A stretch of 64,000 nt of DNA from Acidobacteriaceae bacterium (GCA_003138365.1 PLFY01000088.1:1-64000); one strand, 5' to 3'; shown: positions 34,725 to 45,957, counted from the stretch's first letter. Translations and numbers: made by a program. The notes: generated by a model not told the origin, from the sequence alone.

Positions 34725-35537
34725 CTAGGCCGCCGCCGCATGAATCGCCAGCAGCTTTTCCAGCAGCGGCTTGAGCAGCTTCAAATCCAGCGCATTCGCG
34801 CCGTCGGATTTGGCGTTCGCCGGGTCGTCATGGACTTCAAGGAACAGTCCGTCCACACCCGCCGCCACAGCCGCCCGCGCCAGCAGTGGAATGAATTCCG
34901 GCTGTCCGCCGCTTACCCCGCCTGCCGCTGAAGGCTGCTGAACCGCATGCGTCCCGTCAAAAACCACCGGCGCGAACCGGCGCATCAACGGCAGCGAGCG
35001 GTAGTCCACCACCAGCGTGTTGTAGCCGAAACTCGCTCCCCGCTCGGTCAGAAAGACCCGCTCATTTCCGGTCGAGCGCACCTTCTCCACCGGGTGCTCC
35101 ATGTCCCACGGCGCCACAAACTGCCCCTTCTTGATGTTGACGGCGCGCCCGGTCTTGCCCGCAGCCACCAGCAGGTCCGTTTGGCGGCAGAGGAAAGCAG
35201 GAATCTGCAGCACGTCCACGGCTTCGGCGGCAATCTCGCAGTGGCCGGGCTCGTGCACGTCGGTCAGCACCGGCAGCCCCGTTTCCCGAGCCAGGCGCCC
35301 CAGAATCCGCGTGCCCTCGATGAGGCCGGGACCGCGGAAACTCTTCACGCTGGTGCGGTTCGCCTTGTCGTAGCTGGCCTTGAAGATGAAGGGAATGCCC
35401 AGGTCGCCCGTAATCCGCTGAATCGCGTCGGCCATGGTCCGCACATGCGCCTCGCCCTCAATGACGCACGGCCCGGCGATCAGGAAAAGCTGCCCCGCGC
35501 CCACATGCACGGGCCCGATTTCAAAGGAGTTGCTCAC
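34725..35537 (-). CDS. kdsA: 3-deoxy-8-phosphooctulonate synthase
   Basis: KdsA condenses arabinose-5-phosphate with PEP to KDO-8-phosphate, required for lipopolysaccharide. Seen: AGPCVIEGEAH at the start, IFKASYDKANRTS, and GTHAVQQP. Cys in AGPCVIE and EVHDDPANAKSDG are the metal ligands of the metal-dependent class (E. coli has Asn at the Cys position), so this is a class II enzyme. 270 residues, normal. It implies an outer membrane with LPS. Confidence 0.95.
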   Translation of the reverse strand: MSNSFEIGPVHVGAGQLFLIAGPCVIEGEAHVRTMADAIQRITGDLGIPFIFKASYDKANRTSVKSFRGPGLIEGTRILGRLARETGLPVLTDVHEPGHCEIAAEAVDVLQIPAFLCRQTDLLVAAGKTGRAVNIKKGQFVAPWDMEHPVEKVRSTGNERVFLTERGASFGYNTLVVDYRSLPLMRRFAPVVFDGTHAVQQPSAAGGVSGGQPEFIPLLARAAVAAGVDGLFLEVHDDPANAKSDGANALDLKLLKPLLEKLLAIHAAAA

Positions 35538-35571
35538 GAGGCGATTTTACCCTGCCGGGGCCGGCTGCGCG

Positions 35572-36126
35572 TCAATCCGCACGGTGCTTCGACCATTGCC
35601 AGAGCGCACGTTCCAGAGCATGGAGCGCCGTCGGGGCGGGGAGATCCTCTTTTGCCCGGACCATCCCGCACGCGGCCAACCGCTTGCAATAGGCATTGTA
35701 TTCGGCATAAAACGCGACATCGTGCCGCGCATGTCCCAGAGCCTCCAAAGCGCGATAATCCAACACCGCGTAGCGCTCCGGGTAAATTGTTGCCAGAATC
35801 GCGGAGGCAATGGAAATGTCAACGCCGCGAAGCCCGATCAGAGCCTTGACGGCGTCTTCGGTCTTGGCCTCCGGTGAAGCGGCTATCGCTAGAGCGCTCT
35901 TGATGTTCTCACTGCTGTTGCCAATCAGGTAATGAACAACTCGTTCCGACTTCCAACGGACGATCGTCTCAAGATTGGGCAGCGTGTGTTCGCCGCCTCG
36001 GATTGCTTCCCCGGCTTCGAATGCGGCTGTCTCAAGCTGCTGTTCCCTTTCGCCGGCTTCCTGCCAATACTGCTCAGACAATTGCTGAAGATCCGCTTCA
36101 GCGGGTTGAAGTTCAAAGTAAGCCAT
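35572..36126 (-). CDS. HhH-fold protein of unknown function, paralog 1
   Basis: One hundred eighty-four residues. The first part (ELQPAEADLQQLSEQYWQEA) is helical; the core LIGLRGVDISIASAILATI then YAVLDYRALEALG matches the helix-hairpin-helix of HhH-GPD-type proteins, where the Leu-Arg-Gly-Val-type hairpin contacts DNA and an Asp follows. A second copy lies at 37838. The catalytic Lys of glycosylases is not evident, so enzyme activity is unsure. Start at 36126 was chosen by alignment with that copy; the track start at 36354 would add unrelated sequence. Confidence 0.65.
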   Translation of the reverse strand: MAYFELQPAEADLQQLSEQYWQEAGEREQQLETAAFEAGEAIRGGEHTLPNLETIVRWKSERVVHYLIGNSSENIKSALAIAASPEAKTEDAVKALIGLRGVDISIASAILATIYPERYAVLDYRALEALGHARHDVAFYAEYNAYCKRLAACGMVRAKEDLPAPTALHALERALWQWSKHRAD

Positions 36127-36358
36127 GATGTCTCGTCCTCCGTTGACAAAAACTAGCAAACAATAGGCCCGGCAATTGCCTTTGTCAACAGCGGGGAACA
36201 CATAAGAACGCACGGAAGTATGCAGGCTGCCGCATTTCCTCGCATGAAGGGCGAAAAGCGGCAAAAGGCTCCCTCGGAATCCGAAGGTCGCGAGCTCGAA
36301 GCGGAAGGTCTCTCCAGCCTCTGCACAAGGAAAAAATACAAAGCATAATGCCATTTAC

Positions 36359-36375
36359 GATGGTAAAATACCATC
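36359..36375. promoter_or_regulatory. Operator GATGGTA-AAA-TACCATC at the vapBC pair 2 start
   Basis: Perfect seven-base arms ending one base before the antitoxin ATG; CATAATG upstream may be the -10 box. Typical of AbrB-type VapB autoregulation. Confidence 0.65.
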
Positions 36376-36687
36376 ATGTCTACCATTATCGAGATCGACA
36401 AGGCTGGCCGCATCGTCGTCCCCAAGAAGCTGCGCGACGCCCTGCATCTGACGCCGGGTACGCGGCTCAGAGTCGAGCGCTCCGGCGACTCGTTGAGGCT
36501 CATGCCGAGTTCCGATGAGGCTCAATTAGTGATTGAGAACGGTGTGCCGCTAATCTTTCCCGCAGATCGCTCAAATGCGGCCATCCTTACCAATGAAATG
36601 GTTACCGAGCTAATTGCCCAAGGCCGCCTGGAACGGGAGGGCCGGTTTCTTGGCTTGAATGGGAATTTGGACGACGAAATCGCATGA
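36376..36687 (+). CDS. vapB: AbrB/SpoVT-type antitoxin of a VapBC pair
   Basis: A 103-residue protein with the swapped-hairpin AbrB domain (IIEIDKAGRIVVPKKLRDAL) and a C-terminal tail for toxin binding. The stop overlaps the toxin start (ATGA). A palindrome covers its start region. Confidence 0.93.
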   Translation: MSTIIEIDKAGRIVVPKKLRDALHLTPGTRLRVERSGDSLRLMPSSDEAQLVIENGVPLIFPADRSNAAILTNEMVTELIAQGRLEREGRFLGLNGNLDDEIA

Positions 36688-37106
36688 TCTTCCTCGACAC
36701 CTCCGTGCTGATCGCGACCGCCCAGGTTAGCCACCAGCATCACCGGCCCAGCCGCGACCTCTGGGATCGATGCACGGCCTCAGCAGCAGCTATCAGCACG
36801 CACACAATCGCCGAAGTCTATAACACGCTCACCGCAATGCCCACGGCGCTGCGGCTGTCCCCGCGCAATGCAGTCCTTGCCGTGGAAACATTTCTCCAGC
36901 GGCTTACTGCAGTAGCTCTTTCAGCGGATGACTACCTGGAGACTCTGCGCCGCACAGCCAACCTTGGCTACTCCGGCGGCATGATCTACGACGCCTTGCA
37001 TCTAGCCTGCGCACGGAAGATCGACGCCGAACAAATATTCACCTGGAATGTGCGCCATTTCCGCGTGGTAGCGCCGGATCTGGCCGACCGGATCGTTACG
37101 CCGTAG
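36684..37106 (+). CDS. vapC: PIN-domain toxin VapC (pair 2)
   Basis: A 140-residue PIN nuclease: IFLDTSVLIATA, HTIAEVYNTL, GMIYDALHLACA and TWNVRHF supply the acidic metal-site pattern. Partner of the AbrB-type antitoxin. Confidence 0.93.
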   Translation: MIFLDTSVLIATAQVSHQHHRPSRDLWDRCTASAAAISTHTIAEVYNTLTAMPTALRLSPRNAVLAVETFLQRLTAVALSADDYLETLRRTANLGYSGGMIYDALHLACARKIDAEQIFTWNVRHFRVVAPDLADRIVTP

Positions 37107-37185
37107 TTGCAGATATCAAAGTGCGTCCTGACTGCAATCACCGGAAATCTGCGCCATAAAAACATAAATGTGCTATATTGAACGT

Positions 37186-37419
37186 ATGCGCACCACCATC
37201 GACATCCCAGACGAGACCTACAAAAACATCAAGATGATGGCCGTTCAGGGAGACTCGACAGTAAAGCAGATGGTGCTCGACGGTCTGGATCTCCTCATGT
37301 TGCACAGGGCGTCACGACCTCAAGCCCGGCGGCTGCAGTTGCCCCTGATCCGGTCGACGCGCACCGACATGCTGGAAATCGACAACGAGCAAATCTATGA
37401 AATCATTGATTTTCCCTGA
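37186..37419 (+). CDS. Ribbon-helix-helix-type antitoxin of VapBC pair 3
   Basis: Seventy-seven residues: MRTTIDIPDETYKNIKMMAV is a typical ribbon-helix-helix start. The ATG at 37186 was preferred to 37168. A TATATT box lies about 20 bases upstream. The reading frame overlaps the toxin by 23 bases, more than in the other pairs. Confidence 0.85.
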   Translation: MRTTIDIPDETYKNIKMMAVQGDSTVKQMVLDGLDLLMLHRASRPQARRLQLPLIRSTRTDMLEIDNEQIYEIIDFP

Positions 37420-37828
37420 TGTGAATGTATGGCTTGCGCTCAACTATGAGAAACACACGCACAACGCCTCAGCAGTAAGGTGGTATCAGGCGCTCGATCC
37501 TTCGACGGTTTTCGTCTTTTGCCGGCATACCCAGCTGGGGCTGTTCCGCTTGTTGAGCACTGAGTCCATCTTGAAGCAGGATGTTATGAATCAGCTTCTG
37601 TGCTGGCAGATTTTTGACAGGTGGATCGATTCGGACGAAGCGTTTTTGGCGCAGGAGCCTATTGGCCTGGAGGCCAGAATGCGGGCGCGAACGGTGGCCG
37701 AATCCCCCTCGCCGAAGACATGGGCGGATGCGTATTTGAGTGCATTTGCCGAGGCAGCGGGTCTCACGTTGGTCACCTTTGACCGGGCGCTGGCTGGGAA
37801 GGTGAGCGGAGCGGTGCTGCTGTGCTAA
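37397..37828 (+). CDS. vapC: PIN-domain toxin VapC (pair 3)
   Basis: A 143-residue PIN protein of the FPDVNVWLAL subgroup; acidic residues at PDVN, in WADAYLSAFAE and VTFDRAL. Cognate to the antitoxin before it; its stop is near the convergent end of the HhH paralog 2. Confidence 0.9.
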   Translation: MKSLIFPDVNVWLALNYEKHTHNASAVRWYQALDPSTVFVFCRHTQLGLFRLLSTESILKQDVMNQLLCWQIFDRWIDSDEAFLAQEPIGLEARMRARTVAESPSPKTWADAYLSAFAEAAGLTLVTFDRALAGKVSGAVLLC

Positions 37829-37837
37829 TGTCAACAG

Positions 37838-38407
37838 CTACTCAGGTTCCAAGTTCCCCTTGCTGGCTGACCACTGCCAGAGAGCGCGATCAAGGGCACG
37901 AAGAGCTGTCGGCGCTGGATAGCCATCCTGCGGGTGAATGATTCCACGCTGGGCAAGATCTGCGGCAAGACCCGCGCAAAAGCTCAGATAACGGTCGTAA
38001 AAGTCCACGTGGTCCGGTTCATGCCCGAGAGCTTCCAGAGCGCGGAAGTCTATGATCGTGCAGCGGTCGGGGAAGATCGTAGTAAGAATCGCGGAGGCTA
38101 CGGGAACGCCAACGCCGCGGAGTTCGGTGAGAGCAAGGATGGCTTCACGCGAGCTGGTGGCTGGGGCGATTGCCTTCTGGAGAGCCTCTCGAATCTTCTC
38201 TGGAAGGTTTTCGTCTATATGGTGAACCACCCTCGGAGACTTCCAGCAAACAATCTTCTTGAGGTTCGTAGCGGAAAAATCGCCCCCGAGTATTTCCCGA
38301 CCGGCATCGAAGGCCGCGGCCTCAGAGTCCTTTGAATTCGCTTTCCAATACTCCTTCGCCCATTCGTCAAGTTCTGCCTCTGGCGGTTTCAATTCAAAAA
38401 TGGCCAT
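37838..38407 (-). CDS. HhH-fold protein of unknown function, paralog 2
   Basis: A 189-residue paralog of 35572..36126: ELRGVGVPVASAILTTIFPD, then IIDFRALEALGHE, and the same tail LRALDRALWQWS. GGGAGG lies 4 bases before the ATG at 38407, which supports the start also used for paralog 1. The two copies enclose two VapBC modules in between. No family name or function can be stated beyond the HhH fold. Confidence 0.7.
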   Translation of the reverse strand: MAIFELKPPEAELDEWAKEYWKANSKDSEAAAFDAGREILGGDFSATNLKKIVCWKSPRVVHHIDENLPEKIREALQKAIAPATSSREAILALTELRGVGVPVASAILTTIFPDRCTIIDFRALEALGHEPDHVDFYDRYLSFCAGLAADLAQRGIIHPQDGYPAPTALRALDRALWQWSASKGNLEPE

Positions 38408-38484
38408 TTTGCCTCCCATAATCATTGTCTGCGTGAAATACCCCAATGCCGGTCCTTCGACTTCCTGCGCTTCGCTCCAGTCGC

Positions 38485-40466
<1,982 letters not shown>

Positions 40467-40982
40467 ATGATCGAACAAATCGCGATTCTCAAGACGGACA
40501 TCACAACCCTGACTGTGGATGCAATTGTCAACGCCGCAAACAGTTCATTGCTCGGCGGCGGAGGGGTCGATGGGGCCATTCATCGCGCTGCCGGCCCGGA
40601 GCTTCTCAATGAATGCCGCCTGCTTGGCGGTTGCAAGACCGGGCAGGCAAAACTCACCAAGGGCTATCGCCTTCCCGCAAGATATGTCATTCATACTGTT
40701 GGTCCGGTATGGAATGGAGGAGACAACGAAGAGCGCGAGTTACTTGCCAGTTGTTATCGATCTTGTTTTGCTATCGCGCGCGAGCGGGACCTGCGGACTC
40801 TCGCATTTCCGGCCATCAGTTGCGGCATTTACAGGTTCCCAGTCGATCTGGCCGTCGAAATTGCGGTGCGCGAGACGATGGCGGAACTGAATGGAAGCGA
40901 CGCAATTGACAAGGTGATTTTCGCCTGCTTCGGTGAAGAGGTGTATGCATCGTATCGGCGGGCTCTTCCAGCAACTCGATAG
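40467..40982 (+). CDS. Macro-domain O-acetyl-ADP-ribose deacetylase (MacroD-type)
   Basis: A 171-residue macro domain: [28 protein letters not shown] binding loop (longer motif split here), [23 protein letters not shown], and [12 protein letters not shown]. These enzymes remove ADP-ribose-linked groups (O-acetyl-ADP-ribose, ADP-ribosylated Glu/Asp). ATG 40467 has AGGAG ahead, so it was chosen over 40416. Stands alone beside pyrG. Confidence 0.93.
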   Translation: MIEQIAILKTDITTLTVDAIVNAANSSLLGGGGVDGAIHRAAGPELLNECRLLGGCKTGQAKLTKGYRLPARYVIHTVGPVWNGGDNEERELLASCYRSCFAIARERDLRTLAFPAISCGIYRFPVDLAVEIAVRETMAELNGSDAIDKVIFACFGEEVYASYRRALPATR

Positions 40983-41060
40983 GTGGAATCGTCCTTCGAT
41001 GACCCTTGCCATAAACGGGGTGAGTCGAGCATGGTTAACTCGCCACACCCCGTATGCGGG

Positions 41061-43817
41061 TTAGAAGTTCAGCGTAATCTTCGCCGTCAGCGCCCGCGGA
41101 GTTACATAGTGCGTTCCGCTGAAGGTTGACAGGAAGTTATACAAGGCGTACTTGTCGGTGACATTGATGGCCGTCAGATCCAGGTCAACCTTGTAGTGCT
41201 CTTTGTGGAAGAGGTTTTCCTTGCCGACAGATGCGTCGAACAGGTCGCGAGGCTGAATGCGCGGGGGGTTGTGGTCGTTGTCGCCGGCGCCTGGAGCGGG
41301 AATCTTGAGCAACGCCGAGTTAAACTCCGATGCCAGACACGCTGCCGGCAACGGGTTGCCGGGTGTGGCCTTTAGTCCACCGCAGGTAAGTCCGGCCTGA
41401 AACTCCTCGTCCGCGGTCAGGCTGGTCAGATTCACCGCGGGCTGGCCGTTGAGCGTGGTGGACGTTGCGGCGCAGGCACTGTTGGGATCGTTCGATAACA
41501 GGTTGTAGCACGGCGCGGCCCCGGCCACTTCACCCGAGTCATAGCGCCAGTTGAAGCCGCCCCAAAGACCGCTCAGCACCTTTCCGCGTGAGAACGTGTA
41601 CTGAAGGTGTGAGGTCTGGTTGAACCTTTCGTCGTGGTCGATGCGGAAGGGCAGGCCGGTTTGGCCAACGGTGGCTCCCGCCCCAGCCACCTGCGGCGGG
41701 TAAAAGCGCGCTGCCACTGAAGACATGACGACGTAGGCACTTACGTTGTGATATTGCGGTACTTCCACATGCAGCGCATAGCCGGGAATCTTCGAGCTAT
41801 GCCAGTCAATGGGGAAGGTGATAGGCGTGTTGCCCAGCACGCTGAAGTCGAAGGCGTTGTGGGTGTACTTCCAGATGTACTCGCCGCTCACTACGACCCG
41901 CTTGCCGAAGGCCTGCTGCAAGCCGGCATGGAACTCGTTGCGGAAGCCGGGGTCCAGTATTCCCGATACACCTGAAGTGCAGCTAAGCAACGGCGCCAGC
42001 ACTGCATTCGAGCATCCTATGCTGGACAGGACAAGATTCTCGTTGAACGGCGTTTCCAAAGTGCGTGCATAAGAGATGCGCAGCACGGTCGTAGTCGGCT
42101 TGATGTTATACGCGATGCCGATGCGGGGCTCTGCCTGGGTAGCCGCCGTCAAGCCGTTGTAAATGTCGCCCCTGATGCCGAGATTGAAAAGCCAGTTGCC
42201 GGCCTTGATCTGATCTTCGATGTAAAGAGCCATCTCCTTCACGTCCGTGTGGCCTACAAAGTTGTAATAACTGCCCCCGCGGGTAAAGTCGTATGGAGCA
42301 AGGATTCCGAGGTAGTCTGGATTCCGTCCTGATGCGCCGCCGGGACATTGAGACGGGTTGGAGTAACCCGGCAATGCATTGCCATTGGCGCCGACGCAGG
42401 GTGCGCTGAATATATAGGTCGAGTCGACCACGCCCAGCTTGTCATTCTCATTAAGGAAGGTCTGTCCGTACTGCGCGCCTGCCTTGAAGGTATGGATTCC
42501 CTGGGCGTAAGAGAAATCGGAGTGAACGCCAGTATTGGTGAGGGTGCGGTTCTGGGAGATCGAGGAGGTCTGCAAATTGGCAGGCCCCAGGTCGGATAGC
42601 GGGTTGCCGCTCGGGTAGTAGTTATAGTCGTCCCTGCGGACAAATGCGCCCAGATTGAACACCGAGTCATTGCCGATCACCCGTGTATAAGTTGGCGAGA
42701 TATTGATGGTCCCGATCTTGGAGCGCTGGTCGGCATTGCCGACATTGGCGAACACGGGGCTGGCGCTGGCGCCGGCGCTGATCACGTTTTGAACGTTCAG
42801 GCTGTCGTAAGAGTTGGGCGTCTGGAACCAGGAGCGGCTGTAATTCAGGTCCAAGTGCATCGAATCGACCGCCGAAAAGCTGTAGTCCACACGGTCGAAG
42901 ACATTTTGCTCGTTGCCTTCGTCGTGGAAGACCTGAAACTCCGGGGGATCGAGGAAGCGCCCGGAATTCAGCCCATCGGTCTCGACAAAGTTTCCCCAAT
43001 TTTTGCCACCATAGGCAAGGTCGAAACTGGCCGTGGCCGACCCGAACGCTCCATAGGAGCTGCTGATGCTGCCGGTTGGCTTGGTCACGCCCTGGCCTGA
43101 ACGTGTGGTGGCCACAATCACCAGGCTGGTCTTGTCGCCATACTCGGCCGGCGGCGCGCCGCTGATGACCTCAATGGACTGAATCGAGTTGGATGGAATC
43201 TGGTTGGAAAAGACCTTGCTCTGCTGGTCGGTAATCGATTGACCGTCCACGGAGAAGGAGTTCTCCGCGTGGTCGCCGAGGCCGTGGAAGAGGCCGTTCG
43301 AGTCGGCGGACACGCCGGGGGTGGTGGCTGTGACCAGGGAGCTAAGGGAAGAAGACTCACTCTCCAGCGGCACCTTGATAAATGCATCGCGATCCACATC
43401 GGTGTGGAAGGTGGGGTCGGTCTCAACCAAGTCGCCTGAGGTGGCCTCGACGGTCACGGTCTGGTCTGCGCCGGCAATCTGGAGCACCACTTTGAGGGTG
43501 ATTCCCACGACAGACCGAATCTCAAAACTCCGGCTCGATGGCGCAAAGCCGTTAGCGGCGACGCTGATCCGGTAGGGGTTGAAGGGGACGTTGGAGAACG
43601 CGAACTGTCCTGTGTCATCGCTGATCGCTGTCCGATCCAGCCCACTGCTTGCATTTGTCAGATGAACCGTGGCGCCCGGAATTACCGCGCCGGTGGGATC
43701 GGCCACCGTGCCGCGCACAACGCCGGCGTTGCCGCTTTGCGCAGGCGCGGCAAGCACTCCTAGAAGCAAAGCTATAAGGGGAAGAATGCGAAGAATCGTG
43801 CCGCGAATGACCGGCAT
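41061..43817 (-). CDS. TonB-dependent outer-membrane receptor with regulatory domain
   Basis: A 918-residue receptor. Signal peptide MPVIRGTILRILPLIALLLGVLAAPAQ, a carboxypeptidase-regulatory-like domain (VVRGTVADPTGAVIPGATVHL), a plug domain (ITDQQSKVFSNQIPSNSIQSIEVI) and a beta-barrel ending in a typical C-terminal strand (LTAKITLNF). This Oar-like type is abundant in Acidobacteriota, where substrate is mostly unknown. AAGGAGG precedes the start. A small metal-motif membrane protein gene lies just upstream on the same strand, suggesting one operon. Confidence 0.93.
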   Translation of the reverse strand: MPVIRGTILRILPLIALLLGVLAAPAQSGNAGVVRGTVADPTGAVIPGATVHLTNASSGLDRTAISDDTGQFAFSNVPFNPYRISVAANGFAPSSRSFEIRSVVGITLKVVLQIAGADQTVTVEATSGDLVETDPTFHTDVDRDAFIKVPLESESSSLSSLVTATTPGVSADSNGLFHGLGDHAENSFSVDGQSITDQQSKVFSNQIPSNSIQSIEVISGAPPAEYGDKTSLVIVATTRSGQGVTKPTGSISSSYGAFGSATASFDLAYGGKNWGNFVETDGLNSGRFLDPPEFQVFHDEGNEQNVFDRVDYSFSAVDSMHLDLNYSRSWFQTPNSYDSLNVQNVISAGASASPVFANVGNADQRSKIGTINISPTYTRVIGNDSVFNLGAFVRRDDYNYYPSGNPLSDLGPANLQTSSISQNRTLTNTGVHSDFSYAQGIHTFKAGAQYGQTFLNENDKLGVVDSTYIFSAPCVGANGNALPGYSNPSQCPGGASGRNPDYLGILAPYDFTRGGSYYNFVGHTDVKEMALYIEDQIKAGNWLFNLGIRGDIYNGLTAATQAEPRIGIAYNIKPTTTVLRISYARTLETPFNENLVLSSIGCSNAVLAPLLSCTSGVSGILDPGFRNEFHAGLQQAFGKRVVVSGEYIWKYTHNAFDFSVLGNTPITFPIDWHSSKIPGYALHVEVPQYHNVSAYVVMSSVAARFYPPQVAGAGATVGQTGLPFRIDHDERFNQTSHLQYTFSRGKVLSGLWGGFNWRYDSGEVAGAAPCYNLLSNDPNSACAATSTTLNGQPAVNLTSLTADEEFQAGLTCGGLKATPGNPLPAACLASEFNSALLKIPAPGAGDNDHNPPRIQPRDLFDASVGKENLFHKEHYKVDLDLTAINVTDKYALYNFLSTFSGTHYVTPRALTAKITLNF

Positions 43818-44009
43818 GGGAGGCCTCCTTGTATCGGCTGAAGAATGCTGAAAGTGAGCCGGGGCTCGAACGGCCTCGGCATCCTCTATGCACTAGGGGG
43901 GCTTTCTCCGCTCTGCCGAGTCAGCCTGTGGGGATGCGCCGGAGCCTTGCCGCCATGAGGGGCAAGGCCAAACGGGAATCAGACCGAGTTGGAGAATTGG
44001 AGAAAAGCC

Positions 44010-44330
44010 CTAGCAGCCAGCCGGAGGGGGACGGGTGAAGAGCTGCGGATGCCAGAAACGTACGACCGTCCGCGCTTTAAAAACCGGGGTCACTGTTTCG
44101 ATCTGGACCAGCACGACCACGGCAGCCGTCACCGCAACGGGCGCGGCTGTGTGCATGACGATGCACAGCGGGCAATGGTCGGCGTCGCTCTCGACCGGGT
44201 GGAAGTGCGCCACCTGGACGACGGTCAGCAGCGCCAGCAGGACAAGACACACCACGGTGACCACCGGCAAAGCACTTGACTTTGCGCGGCGTTCGCTGCG
44301 GAAATGTGTCCTTAATCCTGTCAAAAACAC
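44010..44330 (-). CDS. Small membrane protein with His/Cys motif, upstream of TonB receptor
   Basis: About 106 residues with a helix (SALPVVTVVCLVLLALLTVV) followed by VAHFHPVESDADHCPLC, a second hydrophobic segment (AAPVAVTAAVVVLVQIETV) and a Phe/Pro-rich tail. The HxHP and CPLC motifs suggest metal binding (DUF2946-like). Start GTG at 44330 is my choice; the track start at 44417 is possible. It ends 193 bases before the TonB receptor in the same orientation. The metal link of the receptor is inference. Confidence 0.6.
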   Translation of the reverse strand: MFLTGLRTHFRSERRAKSSALPVVTVVCLVLLALLTVVQVAHFHPVESDADHCPLCIVMHTAAPVAVTAAVVVLVQIETVTPVFKARTVVRFWHPQLFTRPPPAGC

Positions 44331-44453
44331 CCTCAATACTAAGAATACACATAGTTGGATGCGTCCAAGCGTTTCGGGGTTACGCGGAATCCGATTTCCC
44401 GCAGAGCGAGGCGGCAAACGCAGCCTGACCCTGTTCGTCTAAACTGTGGGGCG

Positions 44454-45488
44454 ATGGCTCATTTTCCGCATTTACGCAGTCTGCTGACCGGTTCGCTGGC
44501 GATACTGCTGGCGGCTGCGATTGCCGCGCCGGTGCACGCGCAAAAGACACTCCCCGTCAAGCCGGACCAGCCCGGCATGGCCACCAACCACAGGCTCATT
44601 CTCAAGGACGGTTCTTATCAACTGGTCCGCAAATACGAGATTGTGGGTGACCGTGTCCGCTACGTCTCCCTGGAGCGCGGCGGAGATTGGGAGGAATTGC
44701 CGGAAAATCTGGTGGACTGGGAGGCGACGCGCAAGTGGGAGCGGGACCACGCGGCCGAGACTGTGGAGGCGCCTTCTCCCGCGATGAAAGAAGCTGAGGA
44801 CCTCGACCGGGAAGAAACCGCGGAGCGCGATGAGCAGAAAGCCCGCATGCCCGAGATAGCCAAGGGCCTCGAGCTGCCCAATGAGGACGGCGTGTTTGCG
44901 CTGGACACGTTTCAGAACACGCCGGAACTGGTCGAGCTGCTGCCCAACGAGCTCAGCGCAAATGCAAAGACCAAACACGGCCTGAGCACGCTGAACCCGC
45001 TGGCCGGGGCCAAGGCCAGCCTCGAACTCGACGGCGCGCACGCGAAAGTCCACCTGCACGTCAACGATCCGGCCATCTATCTCTCGCTCAACGCCCGCGA
45101 CGCCGCCGAGCAGGTCGTCTCCCACGCCTTGACGGTGGACACCGGCGGCGCCAAAGACGTAGCCAACCGCAAGCATGGCGCGCATTCGGCTACCTCGGGA
45201 TTCGCCATCGTCCGCGTGGACGAGCGCAGAGCCGTCCGCATTGTGGGCGCTATTCACATGAGCCCCACGGGCACAGTGACCCAGGACGAGGACGTGATGG
45301 CCGCCAAGGTGGAAGTGTTGCCCGGTAAACACTGGCTCAAGATCACGCCCGAAAAGCCGTTGCTCATCGGCGAGTATGCGCTGGTGGAGATCCTCTCCGC
45401 CTCCGACATCAACCAGTCCGTCTGGGACTTCCGTGTAGACCCGCAGCTCGGGGACAATGTTGGGTCGATCGGGCCGATTTTCAAGTAG
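44454..45488 (+). CDS. Exported protein of unknown function
   Basis: A 344-residue protein with signal peptide LLTGSLAILLAAAIAAPVHAQ, a charged region (LERGGDWEELPENLVDWEATRKW) and a beta-rich C-terminal half (VHLHVNDPAIYLSLNA, KVEVLPGKHWLKITPEKPLL). I recognise no family; it looks like an acidobacterial extracytoplasmic protein. Start 44454 fits the signal peptide. HigA-like gene follows in 6 bases. Confidence 0.7.
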   Translation: MAHFPHLRSLLTGSLAILLAAAIAAPVHAQKTLPVKPDQPGMATNHRLILKDGSYQLVRKYEIVGDRVRYVSLERGGDWEELPENLVDWEATRKWERDHAAETVEAPSPAMKEAEDLDREETAERDEQKARMPEIAKGLELPNEDGVFALDTFQNTPELVELLPNELSANAKTKHGLSTLNPLAGAKASLELDGAHAKVHLHVNDPAIYLSLNARDAAEQVVSHALTVDTGGAKDVANRKHGAHSATSGFAIVRVDERRAVRIVGAIHMSPTGTVTQDEDVMAAKVEVLPGKHWLKITPEKPLLIGEYALVEILSASDINQSVWDFRVDPQLGDNVGSIGPIFK

Positions 45489-45494
45489 GATGAG

Positions 45495-45782
45495 ATGATG
45501 CAGATGCACAACCCCGCGCATCCCGGAAGAATCCTCGCCTATTACCTCGATGGCCGGTCCGTGACCGAGGTCGCCGCGCATATGGGCGTCACGCGGCCAG
45601 CCTTGTCGCGGGTGCTGAATGGCAAAGCTGGAATCTCGGCGGATATGGCCTTGCGAATTTCGGGAGCCTTCAACACCGATCCTGAACTCTGGCTCCGCTT
45701 GCAAGCTCAACGGGATCTTTGGGTCGCCTTACAAAAGAAGCGCGCAAAGGTGAAGCCGTTGCCCGTGAGGGCGGCGGCATAG
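45495..45782 (+). CDS. higA: HigA-type antitoxin/HTH regulator without HigB
   Basis: Ninety-five residues: HPGRILAYYLDGRSVTEVA and GVTRPALSRVLNGKAGISADMALRI are the HTH of the HigA addiction-module family. No HigB toxin gene is found on either side. The start may be 45495, 45498 or 45504. The gene follows 44454..45488 closely, but coupling is not obvious. Confidence 0.85.
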   Translation: MMQMHNPAHPGRILAYYLDGRSVTEVAAHMGVTRPALSRVLNGKAGISADMALRISGAFNTDPELWLRLQAQRDLWVALQKKRAKVKPLPVRAAA

Positions 45783-45906
45783 CGCATTCATATTGCATGG
45801 TTTATATACAGGCTAAAGCCCGTGCCCTTCATCTGCCGGGCGGCAATTTATATGCGCCGGCGCTGGGAGTTTGCATGGGTTACAGCTGAAAAGGATTGAA
45901 AACGCA

Positions 45907-45957
45907 TATAATGTTGTCACATTCCGGGATGTGGCGGCGCCGGGACTTCCGGCGCCG
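45907..45957 (+). promoter_or_regulatory. hfq promoter -10 box and 5' UTR hairpin
   Basis: TATAAT at 45907..45912 is followed by a perfect 9-bp hairpin, CGGCGCCGG-gactt-CCGGCGCCG, at 45935..45957. About 120 bases of leader remain before the hfq ATG. Hfq often regulates its own mRNA, so the leader hairpin may be functional. No -35 box is seen. Confidence 0.5.

Noticed and set aside
43818-44009. Cobalamin riboswitch before the TonB receptor
   Set aside because: The B12-box (GCCACTG-type) sequence is not present.
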